Source: Hemileia vastatrix
Lineage: Eukaryota > Basidiomycota > Pucciniomycetes > Pucciniales > Zaghouaniaceae
NCBI GenBank assembly: GCA_030280995.1
Contig: JASXTE010000005.1
Span: 16,594,501-16,658,500, forward strand
DNA: 64,000 nt
Direction of reading: 5' to 3'
Shown here: piece after piece, positions 23,674-35,849 of the stretch
How positions within the stretch are numbered: position 1 is the stretch's first letter
How the letters are laid out: every line of letters begins with the position of its first letter
Notes under the pieces: generated by a model
The model's database searches: none
What the model was told of the DNA's origin: nothing
What the model saw: the letters and a program-made list of their open reading frames with translations, nothing else
Position numbers and translations under genes: made by a program

Positions 23674-24437
23674 TTTAAATCTCTCTATCTTAACTAATAT
23701 GGATTTTTCGATTTGAGGATGGAGTTCTTAAAACGTTAAAGTTTTGTGATATAGATGAAACCTTTGCTAATATTTCAAGATTTTTGAGAATTCGGGAAGG
23801 AATAATGTTTTCAATCAGAGAAATGGAAAAGATAAATATAGTTAAGGAGTATATACTTGAATAAAAAATATAAACAAGGCGTTGGTTAATAACCGTTCAT
23901 ACAAAAATGATAGATATTAGTTGTGAGATATCACCAGAAAGAAAAAAAAAAAAAAGCGGGCCTCTTGATACTCCCCCTTAACTTCGATTTAACTCAATTT
24001 TAGCACAGCTGTAAAAAAAATTTTTTTTTAAAAAAAAAGGTGCAAAACCTCCTCATGGAACCCACCAAGTTTACATCAAATCAAATCTGTATTTATTTGC
24101 TTTTTTTTATAAAAAAAAAAAACCCCCAAATGAATCTAGGGATTTCCACTTGCTTTTTTTTTTCTTTTTTCTTTTTTTTTCCTTCCTCTTTCTTTTATCT
24201 GTATACAGTGTCACAAAGTGTATGAAAAGGGAAGAGAAATAATGAGTAGGAAAGAAAAAGAAAAAAAAGAAGGGGTTTCTGTAACTCGCCATGTTTGCCA
24301 AGTTGGTAATATGCCCAGCACTTGAACTAAATCAGGGCGCCAACCTGATCCCATAAATAAGGAAAACAAAAACAAAAATGGAAAATATAAAGATTAAACA
24401 AGACGTAGAAGAAGAAAAAAAAAATGAACAGGATAGA
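23674..24437. other. 5' flank of the carboxylesterase gene; no gene seen
   Basis: Upstream region for the leftward carboxylesterase gene. Contains several A or T homopolymers (about 23940-23955, 24020-24040, 24105-24120, 24155-24180). No supported open frame. Confidence 0.5.
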
Positions 24438-24700
24438 TACAGCTACATACTTGAAAAAAGCTTCTTGTGTTTTTATCTTCCATCCTCCGTCAAAAACGTG
24501 AATTTAGGTCGCTTTTGACGGGGGATTAGGGACGAAAAAAAAGCCAGGTTTTTTCAAATAGCTGTATATATACAGCTATTTGAAAAAAGCTTGTTGTGTT
24601 TTTACCTTCCACTCCCTGCCAAAAACATGAGTTTAAGCCGCTTTTGGCGGGGGATAAGGGGCGAAAATGAGCAAGGTTTTCCCAAACAGCTTTATATATA
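24438..24700. repeat. two tandem hairpin-forming MITE-like units
   Basis: Two head-to-tail units of about 125 bp. Each starts TACAGCTA...TTGAAAAAAGCTT and has inner inverted repeats CCGTCAAAA/TTTTGACGG (second unit TGCCAAAAA/TTTTGGCG) and a GGGGGAT block. Where they meet, 24549-24588 is a perfect 40-base palindrome centred on CTGTATATATACAG. Probably two copies of a short TA-flanked MITE sharing an end. Confidence 0.8.
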
Positions 24701-26120
24701 AAGTCGTTATGATTTGTTTAAATAAGGGTGTTTATAATAAGAAAATGAGAGTTTGGTTGTTAAAGACGTTCTTTCGCTGTTTTGGAAAATTAGTTAGTAA
24801 ATTTATGTTGACAGGAATAAAATCTAAAATATGTAATATATATTTAAATTGAAAAGCGGTAACGAAAAATTATATGAGGTAACCATTGTAATGCAAAACT
24901 TCACTTGACTCTTACACAGAATTTCTTTTTAAACTGTTTTATTTATTTTCATACCATCTCATCCAGCTAGGGGTTTGAAGAATAAGAGACGAGTTAGGGG
25001 ATAAAAACATATGTGAGAGAAATAACATTGATAAGAAAAATAAGCAATTAAAGAGGTGAATATTTTGAAAGGTGAAAGTTATTCAAGAATGTATTCTTGA
25101 ATACAGCCAAGTCACAAAAGCTTGCGGAATTTTGGACAAAAAAATTAGGCAAGCCGGGTGGAGCCCTGTCAGCCTAGGTATCCCCAGTATTGGCGGTTAC
25201 TCGGGGCAGCAGTGGGATGAATACTTTTCCAGTTTCTATTACCCAAACTCAGATGTGATAACAGATATATATACATGATGATACTGTGGCGTAGTTGAGA
25301 CCTAACAACCAGAACTGACTATTTCTTATGCTTAAAATAAGACAACCTTAATTAAATTAAGCTTATAAGTAAAAATTATGGTTATAATAATTATACATGT
25401 GGTTATTATGCTCATATATATATTTATTACACTATTAAATGACTTATATAAGTTTAAATAACTTATACATAGCCCTATAATACTTATTATGGTGCTAATG
25501 GAGTCATAATACACTTATCTTAAGTGATATTAAATAATTATAGACATAAAAAAGCTTATATGTTTACATAAACCTCATATTCAGTGAAATATGTAGTTAT
25601 ATTATGTATATATAGGTCTATAAGCAGGTTAAAGCCTCCAAATAGCCTATAAGATTTATTTTTCTGCTTATTTTAGGTCATATGGATGTATTCAATGGAC
25701 TCACAACACCTACACAAGTATATACACCTTTTTCAGGCACATATATCCAGTTTGGACAACTTAATTTGCTTCCTTTGATGGATTTTCATGGATTAATGGG
25801 TTGGGATATGATTACTGGGTTAATATGGATTCTTGAGGATGTTATTGGGGGCTTGGATAGTTGATTTGGTTCCTTTATATGCTTTGGGTTTCATTCTATA
25901 CTCTTTGGAGGAGTTATTTTACCTGTTTCTTTATGGTATCCGCTTTTATCTGTTTTCTCTATTTATGGTATGGGTTCATGACATCATTAATTGTGATGGA
26001 GGGTCCTTACTGGAGGTCTAGGTGTTGAAACTGCTTGAAGTGGATGCCATGGGGAGGTGAATGGCCCTCACAGTGCTGTAATTTCTGGGGAGAGCAGTGA
26101 CATTGTCTGGATTGAAGGTC
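24701..26120. other. AT-rich interval left of the first Gypsy element; no gene identified
   Basis: A GC-richer patch at 25125-25235 lies in an open frame of 68 codons (25072-25278) with the segment GWSPVSLGIPSIGGYSG; I do not recognise it. From 25680 there is another GC-richer stretch (open frame 25682-25864) ending against the LTR. It may be older retroelement sequence. Confidence 0.4.
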
Positions 26121-26436
26121 TGTTAGGATTTGGATTGAGAGGCAAGGAGGAGGAGTGCTATGGGCACTATGCATTTGTAAGAGACGAAAGCAGGGATATT
26201 GTATTAAGAGGTTATATGGGGCAAGCGCTGTGGAGCACTCCTCATCAGACAACTTATATAGTAATCCATTTACTCTTAGTCTCACTTCTAACTCAGCATA
26301 GTTAGTCCCACCCTTCTCACTGTTGGCAACCCCAACATAGTCAGTCTAGTTAGTCTCACTGCTGTGTTAGCATAGTCAGTCCCGCTTCAAGGCTAGCATC
26401 AGCGCTAGTAGTAGTCTGCCTTCTCAGGTCCTAAAA
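26121..26436 (+). repeat. 5' LTR of the chromovirus
   Basis: 316 bp, starting TGTTAGG and ending CCTAAAA. TATA-like ACTTATATAG at about 26252-26261 is a plausible promoter. By eye it differs from the 3' LTR at about a dozen of the first 155 positions, so the insertion is old. Confidence 0.95.
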
Positions 26437-26473
26437 TTTTGTCCTATGTCAATTGGAATACTACTAAAGAAGA

Positions 26474-27722
26474 ATGAGCCCTGCAGACCAGCCCAATGTA
26501 GTGCTCCTTGTGGAAATGAAAGAGCAAATTGCACACTTGAAGGAACAGAATTCTAGGCTTATGGTGCACCTAGCAGAGTCAAAGCCCTCATACTGCGGCC
26601 CCACTGAAGCAGAGTTGGATGCTGCTGAAGCTTAAGCCAAAGCACAGGCATCTCACCCCACACCAGCACCCCTTCTTAAAGGTCCAAAGATTGTGGTCTC
26701 AGCAATCTTTGACGGGAAATGAGGCCCCTTGGCGGATCAGTATGTGTCCCAGGTAAACCTCTATGTCCTGCTCAATGGACATCAGTTCCCAGACAAGCAG
26801 GCAAAAATTGGGTTTGCAATATCATACCTCACAGATGGGGCGGCGCACTGAGCAAGGCCGTACACCAAGCACCACACAATATGGGGGGCTGACTTGCTAG
26901 CGAGTCTGTAACCTTGGACCCAAACTCACCACAGATTGAACACAAATTGAGGTATTGATAAAGGAACCATACAATCAGGGATGAACACCACTCAGAAGAG
27001 CAGTTTTAGGTGGGTGTTCAAGTAGATTTCAGTATGGGTTCAGTATGAGTTCCATCTGAGTTCAGGTTGAGGACTTGCTAGCAAGTCCACCCCCTATATT
27101 GCGTAGTGAAGAAGCTCCTCAAAAACTCTCAGGTGGCGACAGCCTTCCATCAGTTCATGGCAACTTTTGAATTAGCCTTTGGCAACCCATATCTGGCCAC
27201 AACCTCAGAGCATGTGCTAAATCAGCTGCAACAAAGAAACTCGGTTGCTGAGTATGTGTCAGAGTTACAGGGCCACACCAGTTACATCACAACATGGGGG
27301 GAAGGGGCGCTCATTTTTCACTTCAGAAATGGGCTCTCATCAAAAATAAGAAATACCCTAATTAGTTACCCTCGCCCAACCTCTCTCCAAGAACTCATGG
27401 AGATGGCCATCCAAGTTGACAATGAGTTCACCCATCAACAAACAGACAGTTGGATTGGCGCTTGTCCATGGCACAGTTACGCCTTAAGTGGGGCCAGTGC
27501 TAGGGACACAAATTCCATGGATATTGAAGCAGAAAATTTACGAGGCACTAGTGTGAGGAAGAGGTTGTTGGATGATCAGTATCAGAGGCGCATGAGCAAA
27601 GGTCTGTGCATTAGGTGTGGAAGAAGTGGCCACCTGGCAAGGGAGTGCAGAGGCAAAATGAGGGTTAGTGAAGTGGAGGACAGCACAGGAAAGGTGCAGG
27701 TAAAAGACAGTGCTCAGGAGTG
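26474..27722 (+). pseudogene. chromovirus gag (broken, split by a MITE)
   Basis: Capsid/nucleocapsid gene. From ATG 26474 the frame encodes a coiled-coil-like start (EMKEQIAHLKEQNSRL), then the gag core. Stops occur near 26633 (TAA), 26718 and 26849 (TGA). The CACTA MITE at 26870-27108 interrupts it; the downstream part continues with FHQFMATFELAFGNP, matching retrotransposon gag cores. It ends with a CCHC zinc knuckle, CIRCGRSGHLAREC, at about 27608-27649, followed by TGA at 27720. Confidence 0.92.
26870..27108 (-). mobile_element. CACTA-type MITE (copy C) inside gag
   Basis: 239 bp, from CACCACACAATATGG to CCCCCTATATTGCGTAGTG, flanked by the 3-bp duplication AAG (26867-26869 and 27109-27111). 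It follows the same consensus as copies A, B and D, with the GACTTGCTAGCAAGTC palindrome near each end. It splits a retroelement reading frame, so it is younger than that element. Confidence 0.95.
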
Positions 27723-28361
27723 AAGGTTGTGCCCTCCTTGAGCAGATTAGAGGGAAAGGATAAAGGGAATTTAGTGGAGGAGTTATCAGCATGTAAGCCA
27801 ATTGAAGTGAATGATAATCATATTATACTAAACTTTCCTTTAATGACCCTTGATGTCACAACAAATTTATGAGCACTGCTGGACTGTGGGGCCACAGACT
27901 GTTTTATTTCCAACAAGTTTTTACAGAAAAAAAAATGAAAAAAAGAAAAATTAGACCACCCTAGGCGCCTAATTATGTTTGATGGATTTCCAGGTGGGGG
28001 AGGAGAAGTAAGAGAGAAGGTTTTTTGCATATTTTGGTGTGATGAGAGGGAGTCTCAGTGCAGGGCATATGCCACAGACCTGAAGGACCAGTACAACATG
28101 GTACTGGTGATGACATGGTTAGACCACTATAACCCACAAGTTGATTGGAAGGAAAAGAAGGTGCAGATGGGAAGGAGATGGGACAATGGCACTAAAGTAT
28201 TGGCCCCCTGGTCCCTTCAGGGGTCAGGGGCCCATCCTGGTGAGTCTTCTAATATTTTGCTATCATCAGTTGACTTGCTGCCAGAACTAATGCTTCCTAT
28301 TGATTCTAAGCAGCAGGCTGGGGATGGGTCACCATTGGGGAGCGCCAAAGAGGTCCCATAA
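27723..28361 (+). pseudogene. chromovirus protease region (broken)
   Basis: An aspartic protease active-site-like segment, LLDCGATDCFIS, lies at about 27876-27911; the usual Ser/Thr after Asp is Cys here. It is preceded by a TGA and followed by stops in an A-rich tract. The next open segment (27975-28361, another frame) has the WLDHYNPQVDW block typical of the region between protease and reverse transcriptase. Confidence 0.8.
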
Positions 28362-28699
28362 GGCAGTAAAACACAGCAAGAACAGGAGAAGGTGCAAAAA
28401 AGATGGGGAAAGGCAAAGGATGGAAAGGTGGATGGCATAGAGAGAGCATTTTTCCCATGGCTCCTGAAGGGGTCAGGGGCCCCTCCTGGAAAGTCTCCTG
28501 GTGTTTCATTATCATCAGTAGACTTTCCGCAAGAACTGAAACTTTCTCTTGATGCTAAGTTTTAGGACTTGGAGGGGGAACTAGAAGAAGAGGAGGAATT
28601 GGAATTTGATGCAATAGCTTGAAACATATCCACCAGGATTTTAGCTAAGGCACAGACCTCAAAGCAAACAAAGAGCCTCAAATAAATGGTCACTGAAGT

Positions 28700-29740
28700 T
28701 ATTGGCAATTCTTATTTCTGTTTGAAGAAGGGGAAGTCAAGACCCTGCCACCTTATCGACCATACAACTTTGCTCTTGATCTGATAACAGGCGCAAACCC
28801 CCAATTTAGCCGCATAATCCCACTGTCAATCTTGGATTCAGAAGCTCTGAAGGAGATAATTGATGAAAATTTAAAGAATGGGTTCATTAGAGAATCAAAA
28901 TCTCACTGGGCAGCCCCTGTGATCTTTGCAGGGAAGAAAGATGGTTCACTAAGACCTTGCATGGATCTCAGAAGGCTAAATTCACTGACAGTAAAGAACA
29001 GGTATCCCCTTCCTTTTACCAGTGAGCTGATTGATAGTCTTCAAGGTGCAGAGATCTTCACGTCCCTGGATCTTAGGGTAGGTTACCACAACATATGGGT
29101 AAAAGAAGGTGATGAGCACAAACTGGAATTCTGCACTAAATTTGGTCATTTTGAATGGTTGGTAATGCCATTTGGTCCATGTAATGTGCCTGAAACTTTC
29201 CAACACTTCACCAATAGAATCTTTAGAGAAAGAAAAAAATAGATGTGGCGATATACCTGGATGACATCTTGATTTATTCCAGATCAATAGAGGAACACAA
29301 GATATGTGTGAAGTACTTTTTACAGCGCCTGAGGGAGGCCCAAGTATGGTTAAAACCGGAAAAATGTGTGTTTTCAGTGAGTGAGATCCCCTACCTGGGT
29401 ATGATCATTTCAAAGAATAGGGTAAAAATGGACCAAGAGAAAGTAAAGGCAATAAAAGAATGGCCAACACCAGAATCAGTAAAAGAGCTCCAGTCATTCT
29501 TAGGCTTTGAAAATTTTTACCACCATTTTATTAAAAATTACTCCCACACCTTCCAACCATTGCACGACCTAACAAAGAAGGATGCCAAATATATCTGGAC
29601 AAGTAGCCAGCAAGATGCATTTGACTACCTGAAAAGACAATTTGTGACAGCCCCTATTCTTGCCATCCCTAACTTATTGAAGCCATTTGTTCTGGAATGT
29701 GACTGCTCAGATTTTACACTTGGCACAGTATTATCCCAAT
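28700..29740 (+). pseudogene. chromovirus reverse transcriptase (frameshifted)
   Basis: Copies element RNA into DNA. Recognisable motifs: LPPYRPYNFALDL, the APVIFAGKKDGSLRPCMDLR block, NRYPLPFTSELIDSL, and the catalytic YLDDILIYS around 29255-29281. A one-base shift in the A run at 29234-29240 separates the palm motif VMPFGPCNVPETFQ from YLDD. Downstream the frame continues with LGFENFYHHFIKNYS. Confidence 0.95.
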
Positions 29741-30018
29741 AAAATACTGAAAATGTCTTGCACCAAGTAGCATATTTGTCAGAAACACTGCTAGGCGCTG
29801 AACTAAACTATGAAATATACGATAAAGAGTTATTGGAACTATTAAAAGCTGTTTGCACCTGGCACCACTATTTGGAAGGGGGGCCTCACCACTTACAAGT
29901 TATCATTTATACAAATCATAAAAACTTGGAAACCTTCCTAACCACAAAAAAGTTAAACCGCCAGCAAGCACGCTGGGCAGAACTGCTAAGTAGCATTAAT
30001 TTCGTTGTCACATTTTGA
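29741..30018 (+). pseudogene. chromovirus RNase H domain (broken)
   Basis: Follows a TAA at 29740. Motifs: VAYLSETLLGAELNYEIYDK, LLKAVCTWHHYLEG and IIYTNHKNLETFL. Ends at TGA 30016, after which the same frame continues into the integrase. Confidence 0.92.
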
Positions 30019-31203
30019 ACAGGAAAGAAAAGTGGTAAACCTGATGGGCCATCACAACGTCCTGACTTGCATCCAGAACCAGACCAGCTACATACTGTTG
30101 GCACAAAATTATTGAAGGGGGACCTTGAAGAGGGGGTAGTCCTAGATGAGGTTGAATTGGCTGATGAGGCTTTGATAGAGTGGGTAAGGAGGGGGAAGGG
30201 AAAGGATGAGGGAGTACAGGAGTTGGTGAAGGCACTATTATCAAAGGAGGTATTAGTAAGGAAAGGATTAGAGGAGCATCACCTAGATGTGGAAGCACTA
30301 TATTGGAACGGGAGGATAGTAGTGCCAAAAAATGAAGAGCTAAAGAGGCAGGTGGTCAAATCAAGGAATGACTCCCCAATGGCAGGACACCCAGGACTTC
30401 TGAAGACCATGGAGCTAGTGAATTGTAACTTTTACTGGAAGTCCATGAAAGAATATGTCCAGCAATATGTAGCAGCATGTGACTTGTGCCAGAGTAACAA
30501 GGTCAGTCCAACAACAACACCACTGACCCCACTAAACATTGCCAAGCAGCCATAGAAGGAGCTCTCCTATGATCTTATAGTGGAGTTACCAAAGTCTCAA
30601 GGGAAGAATGCTATTCTCACAGTTGTTGACCATTGCAATAAGATGGTACACTTCATTCCAACCACTACCAAGGTCACATCTGAAGGTATTGCAGACCTAA
30701 TGGTGGCACAAGTTTGGAAGCTGCATGGTTTGCCTGATAGCATTATATCAGATAGGGGAAGATCCTTTAACTCTAAATTGTTGAAAGCAATGTATGAGAA
30801 ACTGAATATTAAGCCCATATTGTCAACAGCATGGCACCCCCAGACTGATGGACAATCTGAGATAGTGAACAAGGCAATTGAACAGTACTTACGTCACTTC
30901 ATAAACTATAAGCAAGATGATTGGGTTCAGCTCCTACCATTAACTGAATTTTCATACAACAACCAGCTCCATGTGTCAACAGGCATGTCCCCCTTTTATG
31001 CCAGCTATGGATATCACCAAAAATTCTCACTTGGCACCCCAGCAACACTGCATGTTGCAGAAGAAGAAGAGAGAATTCAGAAGCTGCGGGAGAGACGTGA
31101 AGAACTAGAAGCAGTGCTCAATTTATCCCAACAGGCAATTAAGCACCACCATGATCAAGGAAAGGTGCAGCATCGGGTGCTGGGGGAAGGTGACAAGGTC
31201 TGA
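30019..31203 (+). pseudogene. chromovirus integrase (broken)
   Basis: Zinc-binding HHCC region (AGHPGLLKTMELV ... CDLCQ), then the catalytic core: first Asp in LTVVDHCNKMVHFIP, second in SDRGRSFNS, Glu in GQSEIVNKAIEQ. In-frame TAG at 30553 and TGA at 31201 break it; both fall where related elements usually carry Trp, consistent with TGG being lost. Confidence 0.95.
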
Positions 31204-31617
31204 TTAAGCTCACGCTTCCTTTCTACATTGCACCCAAGTGCCAAACTTTATCACAAGAAAGTAGGCCCATTTAAGATCAAACACAAGGTATCTGACTCGG
31301 CTTATGAACTGGAGCTACCAATCTCAATGAGGCAAGTACATCCAGTTTTCAACATTTTATTGCCCACAAAGCACAGGGAAGATACAATTCCAGGATTTCC
31401 AAAAGAGCCGCCAGCGCCAATCCAGGTGGGAAATGAAAAGGAGTTTGAGGTGGAAAAGGTAGTATCTAAGAGGGCTTGTAAGGGAAAGGTTCAGTACTTG
31501 GTGCATTGCAAAGGATATGGGGTTGGAGATAGGTCTTGGGAACCAGTGAAAAATTTGGTCAATTCTAAGGAAAAGTTGAAGGAGTTTGAGGAGAAGCGTA
31601 GGGGGCAGGAGGGGTAA
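31204..31617 (+). pseudogene. chromovirus integrase tail with chromodomain
   Basis: SH3-like segment (HKKVGPFKIKHKVSDSAYEL), then a chromodomain at about residues 70-125 of this part: FEVEKVVSKRACKGKVQYLV followed by HCKGYGVGDRSWEP. Chromodomains tether integration to heterochromatin marked by histone methylation. In frame with the integrase apart from the TGA at 31201. Confidence 0.93.
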
Positions 31618-31629
31618 AAGTGGGTGTAA

Positions 31630-31945
31630 TGTTAGGATTTGGATTGAGAGGCAAGGAGGAGGAGAACTATGGGCGCTATACATTTGTAAGAGACGGAATC
31701 AGGGATATTAAATTAAGGGGTTATATGTGGCAAGCGCTGTGGAGCACTCCTCACCCGACAACTTATATAGTAATCCAGTTACTCTTAGTCTCACTTCTAA
31801 CTTGGCATAGTCAGTCCCACCCTTCTCACTGTTGGAAACCCCAATATAGTCAGTCTAGTTAGTCTCACTTCTGTGTTAGCATAGTTAGTCCCGTTTCAAG
31901 GCTAGGATCAGCACTAGTAGTAGTCTGCCTTCTCAGGTCCTAACA
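31630..31945 (+). repeat. 3' LTR of the chromovirus
   Basis: 316 bp, TGTTAGGATTTGG to CCTAACA, same length as the 5' LTR. Confidence 0.95.
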
Positions 31946-33640
31946 TCTGTGCACTCCAGTGGATTTTGGTATAAGTAAGAGAGGATTTGACAGGTTATTG
32001 GACATCACTTACTTACTAAAATTCAAATAAAAATTATAACAAAATTATTATCATATAGAAATATATTATAAAGCATTTATAAATTGATATTATCTTTATA
32101 TTAGCTATAACTATATTTTATTAACCTATTTTCCACCACTAGCACCCACCAATCAAAATATTGTGAATTAATATTGAGCATAACTATTTATTAGTCTTCC
32201 CCTGAGGTTTAATCACTAAATCATTTATAAAGAAGTAGTAGGCCCATAAATAATTACTATTGAATCATACTTAGATACTGGCATACACTGACAAGACCCC
32301 TCAATGTTACCAATTACACCCCTCATTCTCAATTTGGAAATCAAATTGAACTTTTTAAGCCATTAAGATATGTACTTAGTTATGTTTCAGTGAATATAGT
32401 CTGTAGTCACAGTGTCCCTGTTCTCTGGTTCTTATCAGAGTTCTACAGGTTTTGGGCTTTACCCACAGGCATTGAAAAGTTAGCCCTACAAAACTCCACA
32501 ACATTAGCGACACTAGGAACGTTAGTAGCAAAAAGAACCCCAGCACATGTCTTTAAGATATGTACCTTCTTGTGCTGGTAAAAAACACTCCAAATCCCAT
32601 TCAATCTCCAACCAAGAACTCCACAGCATTAGTATTAATCCTCTTGAACCACTGATTTATCACACTACTCCTAAACCCTATGAGACTAGATATTACAATC
32701 CCTCAATTGCTCCTGCACCAACCCTTACCCTCTTCCTCTGAACCCCCTACTAAAAACTCCCCTAAAATCCCTTTCTACCTCTCTCCTAAAGAGACATCAA
32801 TTGCTTACCACCCAAAACTCCCTAACTCCCCCTCTCCTATGTCAATCTCTTGCAACCCAACTGACACAAATAAAACTCACAGGCCTTTACGTAGGTCTCC
32901 AAACTCATTGAGAACCTTGCACAGGTAATTGGAGACCTCAATATAGGTCTACCCACACTACTACCTCCCCCCTCCCTTCAATCCACCCCCTTCCCCTTCC
33001 CTCCCTCCCCCATCTTACTCCACTTCTTCCTCCTTCCCCACATCAACCCACCAAATGAGTGAGACAATTAGGCCAAAAATAACTGGGAGATTGGTCTTCC
33101 CATTTAGGCAGGCTGATTGTGTTGGTTGTTCAAGCCAAACACCACCTATATGTCAGCCCCAGCTCCCATAAGTATGATAGAAAGACAATGCACCCTATAT
33201 TGTAGAAAGACTCCTACAGTCACCTTGCTGTAAGAAGAATCAAAAGAAGTTGGATAAACCAAAGAGAACCCTGTCCCTTTAAGTAAATAAAGAGCTCACA
33301 ATTAACTAATCTATAACCTCTACTTGATAAGCAATATCCAATAAGCTATTTGTTATTAACAGTTTTTAGATGTAGAATCAGTGTTCTTTATAATGAGGTT
33401 GAGAAATACAACAGTGAAGCTGTATTTAGAAAAGTTATATAAATGATTGAAAAATATGTTTTAATGAAGATTTCCTTTTTATAAAATTTAGTCATTAAAA
33501 TCTGATCCCTGGTGATGAGGCCTTTATAATGGTACCTTATAAGTTAATATTTATGATGATGTGTGAATTTATTATAATGTTATGTAAAAGTGTTATATTT
33601 ATTAGGGTTTTACAAATTATAATTTGTTATATAATATTAA
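31946..33640. other. no gene recognised
   Basis: 32580-32930 is CT-rich, Pro/Thr-rich in two frames, without recognisable motifs. 32940-33060 is almost pure pyrimidine (plus strand). The rest is AT-rich. 33195-33300 weakly resembles 6680-6800. Confidence 0.45.
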
Positions 33641-34298
33641 TTATTTTTGTGGTTGATTGTTATATGATTTTTAAGATACAAGTTGTAAGATAGCTTGATG
33701 TCTGTATCTAATTTCGAGTCTACAGGCTTTATATGCATAGTATGTCATGTGATCTACTTTCCATAACCGGAGAATTCCAGAGCTTGTCTGGAGATCTCTA
33801 GAGTTTGTACAAAGCTTGTATTAACTTCCGGACTCAATTAGAACCTTTAAAATACTAATAGAAAATCTAGAAAGACTATAAATAATAGAGCTACTTCTCC
33901 TGTATAATCCATTCTAATTTCTGTAACTTGAGCAGCCCTATTTACCTATTACAAAATTATCAAAGTTAAGAAAATTATGAAAATTCAAAAATAATCAAAA
34001 ATACTTTATAAAATTATTAAAAAAAATAGAAAAAAAAGTAAAAATTCAGTAAAAGTTTCCAGAGGTTCTTGAGCCTCCTGAATCTAATTTCCATGCACTT
34101 TTAGACCTATACTTGCAATTCTTGCCTGGTAATTATTTGTTAAATCTTGACCCATAAAATTAACACTTTTAAACGACTTTTAATACTTAATTTATTTAAT
34201 ATAAAAATTTAATAAAAATTGATTGACCTTTCCTATCTCAGAAATAATTCCCCAAAAATCCAATTTTCATAACATTATGTGCCATACTAAAGTTTAGA
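33641..34298 (+). other. possible LTR remnant
   Basis: 33720-33960 is GC-richer, with GGAGAATTCCAGAGCTTGTC, then GACTATAAATAATAGAGCT at about 33873 (TATA-like) and a pyrimidine-rich tract, an arrangement resembling a retroelement LTR promoter. I found neither paired LTR nor target duplication. Confidence 0.3.
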
Positions 34299-35135
34299 AT
34301 GCCACATCCTTTCTACAATGAAGAATGTCCCCATTCTTTAAGTGTGCATTATATATTGAACATATATTCATCTTTTCTTCATCCTCTTCAACCATTTGCC
34401 TTGAATAGACATGAAGAGTTTCAAATTTTATTTTTAAAATTTAATATCATAATCAATATGTTGTCAAAAGACCTTGCTGTCCCAATGTTAAATTTGCACC
34501 AAATACCAGGTTTCTATTTTGATTTCTAACCCTGGTCTTCCTGGAAGAACTTCCTGTGATCTTTTCAGGCTTAAGAAAGTCAAGCATAACCATCCAATTA
34601 TTCCTTTCAGATGTAGCATCTATACTGGACCAGCTGCTCTTCCTGATACTACTATTCCAAAAAAGAGATTATCTAAAATTCCCACCTTCTTTTGTAATAT
34701 AAAGGCCAAAACAGCTTCTTCTAAAGATCCTAATACTGAGCTTTCTCCTCCATCTCAAGATCCCAATCATATTATTCTAGATTCTCCATTCAGTTTTGTT
34801 GAATCATTATTTCCTGGCTCAAAAATTTAGTCTTTTAATTTTAATTTAATAAATATCCAATTAATTCCAAATACAACTACTATCTCTCCAACTCCTAAGC
34901 TATTAAAATCACCAATACAGATTAAATCAGGCATGTGAAGAATGATTACATTAATCATTATTTTAAGATTCATAGATATCTCTTTCTTTATTTTTATGTT
35001 GATATAAATCATAAATTTTTAACTTATTTTCAGGAAACTCATGCTAATAATACTGAAGATTTATTGAAGAGAAGAATTTTAATGCAAAGATATGATAATG
35101 ATGTTGAAAGATTTGAAAGGGATTATTTATTTTGA
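34299..35135 (+). other. unrecognised open frames, possibly a degraded transposon gene
   Basis: Three short consecutive open frames (34299-34529, 34519-34830, 34935-35135) have more protein-like composition than their surroundings, for example GLPGRTSCDLFRLKKV, YTGPAALPDTTIPKKRLSK and DLLKRRILMQRYDNDVERFE. A TTTCAG acceptor-like site precedes the last. No family recognised; I would not call a function. Confidence 0.3.
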
Positions 35136-35849
35136 TTTTCTTCTATTCTTTAATACTTTAAAACTTAAATTCTTTTTATTTATTTAGTGCTGATGATCAT
35201 TATTGTCTGGTGTATTTTAACTCTTTAAATTTTACATATATTTTGAAATAAAAATTTGTAAACTTTATTTGCCTTGTGATGATTCCAATACTGAGAGAAA
35301 GGTTTGAATCCCTTCAGACTCTCTTCTAACAGTCTTCATTGTTCTTCACAGAATGAGAGAGCAGGCCTCCCTAATGAGCTGAATACTTTTGATTCCATTC
35401 CCATTGGTCTTCCCCCTAAGCTGAATACTCAATTCAATTCTCATCATAAGTTCTTCCAAGCTTCAACCTAAATAGTCTACCAAAAAGACTTACTAAATAC
35501 AAACCCTATCCTTCTTCTATAATCCAGCATCACAACATTCAAACAAATTTCCAACCCTTTAAAATCACTTCTACTTTTATCATAAATCATAATTATTCGA
35601 GAAATTCTTAGCACCTATATTTTTAACTTTTAACAATCTCCATATATAACCTTTAAAATCTCCATCTTCATTTAATCATAAATAATTCCAACTAATGAAA
35701 TCTCCATTTCCTAAAGTTAGTTGCACTGTTTTCATTAATGACTGAGTTGTCCAAATGAGTGAGTAACAGTTTGAGTACTGATGATACAGTGATAAATTAA
35801 AAATGACTGAATTAAATATCCTCCTAGATTAAAATTTCTACTAAATATC
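35136..35849. other. no gene seen
   Basis: AT-rich sequence with two short CT/AG-richer patches (35290-35500). No supported coding frame. Confidence 0.45.

Larger units (their letters stand above)
26121..31945 (+). mobile_element. Ty3/Gypsy chromovirus with two LTRs and broken coding region
   Basis: Two 316-bp LTRs (TGTTAGGATTTGG...CCTAA(A/C)A) at 26121-26436 and 31630-31945 bracket gag, protease, reverse transcriptase, RNase H, integrase and a C-terminal chromodomain in standard Ty3/Gypsy order. A purine-rich tract (about 31595-31624) precedes the 3' LTR. Bases flanking the LTRs (AGGTC and TCTGT) do not form a clear 5-bp duplication. Many stops and at least three frameshifts show it is dead. 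A CACTA MITE interrupts gag. Confidence 0.96.

Noticed and set aside
25072..25278. Possible small gene (68 codons, GWSPVSLGIPSIGGYSG)
   Set aside because: GC-richer than its surroundings but short, with no recognised motif, no clear introns and no supporting neighbour; left as an unexplained patch.
32390..32928. Pro/Thr-rich open frames
   Set aside because: The sequence is a pyrimidine-rich low-complexity tract that stays open in more than one frame; no domain seen.
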